Assembly (NCBI GenBank): GCA_016794345.1
Contig: JAEUKE010000305.1
Span: 1 to 47,373, forward strand
DNA length: 47,373 nucleotides
Origin: Myxococcales bacterium
GTDB lineage: Bacteria; Myxococcota_A; Polyangia; Polyangiales; Polyangiaceae
Direction: 5' to 3'
Part shown: positions 42,306 through 47,373 of the stretch, in pieces
How the letters are laid out: each line of letters begins with the position of its first letter
How positions within the stretch are numbered: the stretch's first letter is position 1
Notes under the pieces: model-generated
Seen by the model: the letters and a program-made list of their open reading frames with translations, nothing else
The model's database searches: none
What the model was told of the DNA's origin: nothing
Translations under genes and position numbers: made by a program

Positions 42306-43867
42306 GAGTTCTCCTTGGTTCGATCAGGGCGTGGATTGAGGAGCTTGCGGACGGCGGCCAGGAAGGCAGCCTGGACCTCGAGGACAAACGGCGCCGGTGC
42401 CTCGAGCTCGTTCGCCTGCACGAGCGCGACGAGCGTTCGCGAGAGGCTGGTGACCTGGGATGCGCCGACCATCTCGGCGAGCCGGGCGAGCTGGTCGCCG
42501 AGCACCACCAGCTGGCGGTCGTCCCGCACGTCGCTCGCCTCGCCGAGGAGCGTGACGAGCTCCGTGCCACCGCCGATGAACGCCTCGACACGAGGCGCGA
42601 GCTCCGCGACCGGAGGCGCAGTCGGTGGCGGAGGCCGCCCCGATGAGATGGAGGCCGCCTCGAAGGCCGGCTCGAGATCGTCCGGCACCACCAAACAGCG
42701 CGCGCGCGTGAGCGAGCCGAACGCCACGGAGAAGCGGCGGCCCACGATCCACAGCTCCGTCTGACCGCTGCTGCCCTCTACCTGACGGACGAGCGCGATG
42801 GTGTCGTAGCCAGGGATGGCCGCCGGGAGGACGATCAACGCGAAGTCGGAAGGGCCCGCGCGCACCGCCTGCCCCGGATCGTGTGTCGTCACGACCTCGA
42901 ACCCGCGCTTTGCGAGGTGGAAGAGGACGGTCTCGTCGATCTCCGCATCCCCGGTCACGAGGAGCGCGCGCGGCCGGCCCGCGCTCTCGCGGGTCATGCT
43001 CGACCATCGGTCGACGAACTCGACGGCGCTGGGGCGAGCGCGAGGATCGGGCGAGAGGAGGGAGCGAACGAGCTCGTCTTCGGCCGGAGAGACCGCTGGC
43101 TCCAGGCGGCAAGGCGAGAGGGCCGACTCGAGCGCTATCGAACGGAGCAACACGTCGACAGGCCCTCCCACGTCGTGCAGGTACTCGTGCCCCGTCAGCG
43201 CGAAATACAAGAGCGCGCCGAGCGCATAGAGGTCGGAGGCCTGCTCGGCGGCGCCGTTGATCTGCTCCGGCGCCATGTACCGTGGCGTGCCGATCGGGTT
43301 CGGCCCCGTCCAGCCGCGCTCGTCGATCTTCGCGACGCCGAGGTCGATGATCTTCGCGACGACCCCGGCGGGCGTCTGGGCGACCATCACGTTGTCGGGG
43401 GACAGATCGCGGTGGACGATGCCGCTCTCGTGCAACGCGACCAGCCCCGCGCCGATCTGGAGAAAGACTGTCTGGATGGTCTGGCGATCGATGCCGTCAC
43501 GAATCAACGTCGCGAGCGTTCGGCCCGGAACGTATTCGGTCGCGAGCGCGGGCAGTCCGTCCGAGGTGGTGCCGGCGGCATACAGCGTGACGAGCGACGG
43601 GTGCTGCAGGCGGCTCACCGCGCGAACCTCGGCTTCGAAGCGGCCTCGTACGATCGCGCCGACCTCGCCGTCCATCAGCATCGGGTGGGCGATCTTCACG
43701 ACGGCCTTGCGGTCGGTGCCGAGCTGGTCCGCAAGGTAGGCGGTGCCGAACGAGCCCTCGCCTAGGACGTGCAGGAGCCGGAACCCGCCGAGCTCCACGC
43801 TGCCGAGGCGGCCGATGCCGAGCGTGTCCACCGGCGTGGCGCTGTCGATGCGATCTCGGATGCTCAT
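42302..43867 (-). CDS. Ser/Thr protein kinase with pseudo-receiver and Hpt-like domains (kinase 2)
   Basis: 521 residues from the ATG at 43867. The kinase domain (about 30-290) has GEGSFG (36-41), Lys58, HRDLSPDN (152-159), DLG in place of DFG (175-177) and APE (199-201). A receiver-like region follows (about 299-395): ALLVTGDAEI then ALIVLPAAIP, with Pro where the phospho-Asp should be. A helical C-terminal domain (about 425-510) resembles Hpt, but the phospho-His position is Asp. No transmembrane helix, so cytosolic. It overlaps kinase 1 upstream and the TusA-DsrE2 gene downstream by 4 bases each. The ORF extends upstream to 44548, but that part is a shadow of kinase 1. Confidence 0.92.
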   Translation of the reverse strand: MSIRDRIDSATPVDTLGIGRLGSVELGGFRLLHVLGEGSFGTAYLADQLGTDRKAVVKIAHPMLMDGEVGAIVRGRFEAEVRAVSRLQHPSLVTLYAAGTTSDGLPALATEYVPGRTLATLIRDGIDRQTIQTVFLQIGAGLVALHESGIVHRDLSPDNVMVAQTPAGVVAKIIDLGVAKIDERGWTGPNPIGTPRYMAPEQINGAAEQASDLYALGALLYFALTGHEYLHDVGGPVDVLLRSIALESALSPCRLEPAVSPAEDELVRSLLSPDPRARPSAVEFVDRWSSMTRESAGRPRALLVTGDAEIDETVLFHLAKRGFEVVTTHDPGQAVRAGPSDFALIVLPAAIPGYDTIALVRQVEGSSGQTELWIVGRRFSVAFGSLTRARCLVVPDDLEPAFEAASISSGRPPPPTAPPVAELAPRVEAFIGGGTELVTLLGEASDVRDDRQLVVLGDQLARLAEMVGASQVTSLSRTLVALVQANELEAPAPFVLEVQAAFLAAVRKLLNPRPDRTKENS

Positions 43868-45378
43868 CGTCGCCCGCGGAGGATGTTGCGGACCGAATCG
43901 CGATACGCGCCGCTCAGCTCGTCCAGGAGCGGCGCGAGGCTGTCGGCTCCTGCGCGCGCGCCGGCGAGCGCGCCCAGCGCCTGCGCGAGGCTCCCGAGCC
44001 GGTGAGCCCCCGCCGACTTCGCCAGGGCCGCGAGCTGCGCAGACACCGCGGCGAGCGCGGCGCGATCTTGAGTCGCGAGCGCCTCGACCAGGGAGGCGAT
44101 GAGCTCCGCGCCCCCGCCGATGAGCGCCTCCCCCGAGCCGTCGACGGGCACCGGGCTCGTCGCGGCCGAGCGCGGCGTGCGCTCCGAGGGAGGTGGACGG
44201 GAGGCGAGGTCGGGCAACCGCGCGAGGTCGGTGAACGCCAGGCATCGAGCGCGCTTCACCCGGTTCCATTCGAGCCCGAAGTGCTCGGCCATGACCCACA
44301 CCGCCTGCTCCGGGAGGTGCTCCTCGATGTGGAGCGTGAGCCTGATGGGGTCGACCGCGCGGAGCGCGCCCGAGATCGCGATGAGCGCGTACTCGCCAGC
44401 AACCGCGCGGGACGCGCGCCTCGGATCGGGCGTGAGCTCGATCGAGTAGCCGAGCCGATCGAGGTGCCTCTGCATCGCGGATGCGTGCGGCGAGCCGTCG
44501 TCGACGAGGAGCGCGACGGGTGCGCTGGGAATCGCGATTTGCTCCCACGCGGCGAGGAACTGCGCGGCGGTGGGCCGCTCGCGCGGGTCAGGTGAGAGGA
44601 GCGACTTGACGAGCGTCTCCTCGGCGACGCTCGCGTTCGGCGCCGCCTCGCGCAGCGCGGGCGGCTCCTTTGCCTGCGCGACGTGGAGCAGCAGGTCCGT
44701 CGTCTCGAGGCGATGGAGGTACTCCTTGCCGCTCAAGGCGAAGTAGAGCAGGGCGCCGAGAGCGTAGAGATCGGAAGCCGGCTCCGCCGCGCCGCGCAGC
44801 TGCTCGGGCGCGATGTACCGCGGCGTGCCGACCGCGTGAGTGCCGCTCGGGCTGCGCGTGGCGAGCCTCGCCACCCCGAAGTCGATGATCTTGGCCTGCA
44901 GCGCGTCTCCGCGGCCGCTCACCATCACGTTGTTGGGAGACAGATCACGGTGAACGATCCCCGCCTCGTGGAGCGCCGCGAGCCCCGCGCCAATCTGGGC
45001 GAAGCACCGCTGGATCTCGGGGCGCGTGAGCTGCGCCTCCAGCGCTCCGCCCAACGTCTCGCCCGGGAGAAACTCCGTGGCCAGCGCCGGGAGCCCATCC
45101 GACGTCGTGCCCGCAGTGAAGAGCAGGACGAGAGACGGGTGGCGCACGCGGCTCGCGGCTCTCACCTCCGCCTCGAAGCGACCTCGGATGGCGGCACCAG
45201 AGGGTCCCGCGACCAGGTGTGGGTGCGCGATCTTCACGACCGCCTGGCGGTCCATGCCGAGCTGGTCGGCGAGGAACGCCGTCCCGAACGCGCCCTCGCC
45301 CAGGACGCGTCGCAAGCGGAAGCCGCCCAGCTCGATCCGACCGATGCGGGCAACCGGAGACGTAGGTAGCGAATCCAA
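43864..45378 (-). CDS. Ser/Thr protein kinase with pseudo-receiver and Hpt-like domains (kinase 1)
   Basis: 504 residues, clearly paralogous to kinase 2. The kinase domain (about 20-280) has GEGAFG (27-32), Lys49, HRDLSPNN (143-150), DFG (166-168) and APE (190-192), so it should be active. A receiver-like segment (287-385) keeps the acidic LLVDDG but has Ser in place of the phospho-Asp (ALIAISGAL). The C-terminal helices (about 420-504; QLAALAKSAGAHRLGSLAQA) look like Hpt with Ala at the His site. TTG at 45378 is the only ATG/GTG/TTG start in frame between an upstream TGA near 45486 and the kinase core, so I take it although no clear ribosome site precedes it. First gene of the operon. Confidence 0.9.
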   Translation of the reverse strand: MDSLPTSPVARIGRIELGGFRLRRVLGEGAFGTAFLADQLGMDRQAVVKIAHPHLVAGPSGAAIRGRFEAEVRAASRVRHPSLVLLFTAGTTSDGLPALATEFLPGETLGGALEAQLTRPEIQRCFAQIGAGLAALHEAGIVHRDLSPNNVMVSGRGDALQAKIIDFGVARLATRSPSGTHAVGTPRYIAPEQLRGAAEPASDLYALGALLYFALSGKEYLHRLETTDLLLHVAQAKEPPALREAAPNASVAEETLVKSLLSPDPRERPTAAQFLAAWEQIAIPSAPVALLVDDGSPHASAMQRHLDRLGYSIELTPDPRRASRAVAGEYALIAISGALRAVDPIRLTLHIEEHLPEQAVWVMAEHFGLEWNRVKRARCLAFTDLARLPDLASRPPPSERTPRSAATSPVPVDGSGEALIGGGAELIASLVEALATQDRAALAAVSAQLAALAKSAGAHRLGSLAQALGALAGARAGADSLAPLLDELSGAYRDSVRNILRGRR

Positions 45379-45390
45379 CGGCTGCGTCGC

Positions 45391-45407
45391 GGTGCAAACC
45401 TTGCACC
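45391..45407. promoter_or_regulatory. 7-base inverted repeat just upstream of the kinase operon
   Basis: GGTGCAA (45391-45397) and TTGCACC (45401-45407) flank 3 bases, 12 bases before the TTG start of kinase 1. On the minus strand it also fits sigma54 spacing (TGG, 10 bases, GCA), but that would put the transcription start within about 5 bases of the TTG. More likely an operator; untested. Confidence 0.4.
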
Positions 45408-45457
45408 AACGGCACGCCGCGGGGTTCGGCGGTTTCTGCGGCTCGGGCAGAGACAGC

Positions 45458-45475
45458 TGAGGCTCCGGCGCCTCA
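45458..45475 (-). terminator. Hairpin after ttcA
   Basis: TGAGGC (45458-45463) pairs with GCCTCA (45470-45475) around a 6-base loop, 35 bases beyond the ttcA stop on the minus strand. Short stem and no clear T-run, so it may be a weak terminator or attenuator between ttcA and the kinase operon. Confidence 0.35.
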
Positions 45476-45509
45476 CCTCTGTTTCAGAACTGGAACCGGC
45501 TCGCGGGGG

Positions 45510-46397
45510 TCAGCGCTCGCTGTCTTCGTTCGAGACACCGATCAACCGGAGCCGGCGCCCGTCCGCGACCGGCTCGGGGGCGGGCGCTCGAGGCGCGCGA
45601 CGATCCTCGCCACCGGCCTGAAACCAGGCCCGCGCGACGTCGAGATCGTTGAGGTGCGTCGGACGGACGTTGCGGAGGGCGTTCGCCATGATGGCGCGCA
45701 GGTTGGGGTTGTCCTTCTCGAGCTGGTTCAAGAGCTCCGTCATCTTGTCGCGCTTGAGGTTCTCCTGCGAGCCGCAGAGGTTACACGGCAAGATGGGGTA
45801 GCCCATCTGCGCGGCGTAAGCGGCGATGTCCTTCTCGGCGCAATCCACGAGGGGTCGGATGACGTCGAAGCGCCCGTCGTCCGTCCGGTATTTGGCGGGC
45901 ATGGCCTGCAGCTTGCCCGCATAAAAGAGGTTCAGGAGGAACGTCTCGAGGCTGTCGTCGCGGTGATGACCGAGGGCGATCTTGTTGCACCCGAGGCGCT
46001 CGGCGGCGCCATAGAGGACGCCGCGACGAAGGCGCGAGCAGAGCGAGCAATACGTGGCGCCCTCTTTCACGTGGGTCGTGACGACGCTGTACGTGTCCTC
46101 CGCGAGGATCTCGAAGGGCCAGCCGCTCTTCTCCAGGAAGGCCACGAGCGGGGCGCCGTCGTAGCCGGGCTGCTTCTGGTCGAGGTGCACCGCGGTGAGA
46201 CGCACCGGAAACGGCAAGCGCGGCACCAGCTTGGTGAGCAACGTGAAGAGGGAGTAGCTGTCTTTTCCTCCGCTCATCGCGACCATGACATGATCGTCAG
46301 GCTCGAGCAGCGCGTAGGCCTCGCACGCGGCCCGCGTCGTCCTGTAGAGGCGCCGCTCGAGTCGCTCCAGCGTGGTGTCGGTCGAGGCGAGGCTCAT
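45510..46397 (-). CDS. ttcA: TtcA-family tRNA 2-thiocytidine synthetase
   Basis: 295 residues from the ATG at 46397. The PP-loop SGGKDS (42-47) activates the tRNA base with ATP. CSLC (117-120) gives the two iron-sulfur ligand cysteines of the TtcA family, and a further CNLC (205-208) contains the third expected cysteine. The enzyme thiolates cytidine 32 of certain tRNAs using an iron-sulfur cluster and a persulfide donor. It overlaps the upstream ParB-like gene by 4 bases (ATGA). The next genes on this strand include rhodanese, TusA and DsrE2 proteins, which suggests a local sulfur-donor connection, though a 131-base gap separates them. The C-terminal tail (about 262-295) is unusual and low complexity. 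Confidence 0.9.
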   Translation of the reverse strand: MSLASTDTTLERLERRLYRTTRAACEAYALLEPDDHVMVAMSGGKDSYSLFTLLTKLVPRLPFPVRLTAVHLDQKQPGYDGAPLVAFLEKSGWPFEILAEDTYSVVTTHVKEGATYCSLCSRLRRGVLYGAAERLGCNKIALGHHRDDSLETFLLNLFYAGKLQAMPAKYRTDDGRFDVIRPLVDCAEKDIAAYAAQMGYPILPCNLCGSQENLKRDKMTELLNQLEKDNPNLRAIMANALRNVRPTHLNDLDVARAWFQAGGEDRRAPRAPAPEPVADGRRLRLIGVSNEDSER

Positions 46398-47371
46398 TCT
46401 TCCTCCGGGGCGCCGCCGGCGCGCGCGAGATCTTCCACCTTGATGCCCTCGGTCTTCATGCCACGCGCCCGCTTGGCCATGCTCGGCAGGAGGTCTTCCA
46501 GCGGAGGCGGCTCGCCCTTGATGAAGCGGAGCGGGTTGATGCGCGCGACGACGAACGTCTTCAGGTAGGGGCTCTGCAGCCCGCGCGCCTTCAGCTTCGC
46601 GACGGCCTCGCTGACCGCGTCGTCGAGCTCGAGCACCAGGGCGGCGCGTTTCTCGCGCTCCTTGGCAGCCTCGGCCAGCGGAGCCTCGACCCACTTGTCG
46701 ACCTTCTTGAGGATCGGGCCGTAGGCGCCGCCGGACAGGCGCGGTCGCTTCTCGTAGGCGAAGCCCAGGGTCACGAGCAGCGGCTCCTCGAACTCGAGTG
46801 AGCAGTCGCTCTCCTTTCGGTCGTCGAACCGGGAAAGGTCGCGGTACATCCGCACGACCTCGATCGCGCGCTCGCGGAGGTTGTGGGCCTTCTCGATGTT
46901 GAGCGCGAGGATCTGGTAGGCGACCTTCCTCTCGGGCACCACGAGCGCGACGACCGCCGTCGCCCCGAGCTCCTTCAGCGCCGTGAGGCGATGGTTGCCG
47001 TTGGGCGTCCAGAACTTCTCTCCTTCGTGGACGGCGATGACGGGGTCGAGGAAACGCCGGGTCTTGTCCATGGCCACGGTGAGCTTGCGGACGTGGGCAT
47101 CCGATACGTCGCGCTGGAACGGCGTCGGCTCCACCTTGTCCACCGGCAGCGAGGCAAACACGAGCGCGTGGCCGCCGAGGGGCTCGCGGTAAGCGCCGAT
47201 GACCGCGCCCCCTGCCGCGGCGATCGCCTCGGCCAGCTCGACCGGCGGCTCCGCCAGGGGCACCTCTCGCGCGGTGAGCGAGGTGGGCTGGAGCGTCACG
47301 CCGCGACGCTTCTTCGTCCCGGGCTTCTTGGGCGCGGCGGCCTTCTTGGCGGCTTTCTTCGGGGTGGCCAC
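46394..47371 (-). CDS. ParB/Srx-like nuclease-fold protein (may be 5' incomplete)
   Basis: 325 residues visible. A Lys/Ala/Pro-rich N-terminus (KKAAKKAAAPKKPGTKKRR) resembles a DNA- or RNA-binding tail. The ParB/sulfiredoxin-type fold follows (about 75-140), with PFQRDVSDAHVRKL and the nucleotide-binding-like GNHRLTALKELG (125-136). The rest (about 150-325) is helical and does not match chromosome-partitioning ParB, so this is a stand-alone ParB-like protein. The GTG at 47371 is at the window edge; a start further upstream is possible. It overlaps ttcA by 4 bases, suggesting that the two function together, an association I cannot explain. Confidence 0.82.
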   Translation of the reverse strand: MATPKKAAKKAAAPKKPGTKKRRGVTLQPTSLTAREVPLAEPPVELAEAIAAAGGAVIGAYREPLGGHALVFASLPVDKVEPTPFQRDVSDAHVRKLTVAMDKTRRFLDPVIAVHEGEKFWTPNGNHRLTALKELGATAVVALVVPERKVAYQILALNIEKAHNLRERAIEVVRMYRDLSRFDDRKESDCSLEFEEPLLVTLGFAYEKRPRLSGGAYGPILKKVDKWVEAPLAEAAKEREKRAALVLELDDAVSEAVAKLKARGLQSPYLKTFVVARINPLRFIKGEPPPLEDLLPSMAKRARGMKTEGIKVEDLARAGGAPEEE

Positions 47372-47373
47372 GG

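Noticed and set aside
43868..44548. N-terminal extension of kinase 2
   Set aside because: This part of the frame is a shadow of the overlapping kinase 1 gene; the ATG at 43867 forms an ATGA overlap with kinase 1 and directly precedes the kinase domain.
45394..45408. sigma54 promoter for the kinase operon
   Set aside because: Spacing of TGG and GC fits, but the -24 element is poor and the predicted start is within about 5 bases of the start codon, so I only list the dyad.

Overview
The window reads as chromosomal DNA of a GC-rich delta-proteobacterium of the myxobacterial type (Myxococcota, most like the Polyangiales/Sorangium side). Three signs support this: a MYXO-CTERM sorting tail on the protein at 31147-32958; many secreted lipoproteins with Ser/Thr/Gly linkers and cysteine-rich modules; and a mixture of Hanks-type Ser/Thr kinases, an FHA-sigma54 activator and HDOD-GGDEF signalling proteins. 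I see 32 protein genes. There is no recognisable tRNA, rRNA, CRISPR array, insertion sequence or phage gene. No gene-free stretch exceeds about 230 bases; the longest is 3352-3581.

Layout. 1-3351: an FHA-sigma54 activator divergent from a small secreted four-cysteine protein. The gap between them holds a GTCCA/TGGAC half-site array and a sigma54-type promoter match. An AraC regulator and a VOC enzyme follow. 3582-17012: pckG, then two very large beta-propeller lipoproteins that overlap by 25 bases, then a large alpha-2-macroglobulin-like protein. 17043-20355: a lipoprotein with a duplicated ten-cysteine domain, a receiver-XRE regulator and a membrane Ser/Thr kinase. 20415-27921: an S9 peptidase and an M1 aminopeptidase, both lipoproteins, then Cys-rich lipoproteins around a CbpA-type DnaJ. 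27938-31069: HDOD-GGDEF and cysS. 31147-40192: envelope proteins (MYXO-CTERM protein, single-haem lipoprotein, Cys-rich/Ser-Gly protein), a crotonase and GNAT pair, and an IgGFc-binding-like lipoprotein followed by a haem c-copper monooxygenase fusion. 40238-47371: a minus-strand sulfur and signalling block.

The most unusual locus is 40238-45378, read right to left. Two paralogous Ser/Thr kinases (4-base overlap) run into a TusA-TusA-(degenerate TusA)-DsrE2 fusion (4-base overlap) and then a single-domain rhodanese (7-base gap). Each kinase appears to carry a C-terminal pseudo-receiver and an Hpt-like helical domain, both without their phospho-acceptor residues. Just upstream on the same strand, a ParB-like gene overlaps a TtcA-type tRNA 2-thiolation gene. 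I infer a persulfide relay (rhodanese, TusA, DsrE2) physically coupled to kinase signalling, possibly tied to tRNA thiolation. The gene order and motifs are visible in the sequence; the functional coupling is inference.

Other coherent modules are the sigma54 activator with its likely enhancer and target, the propeller-propeller-macroglobulin envelope set, and the two lipoprotein peptidases that could together degrade peptides at the cell surface.
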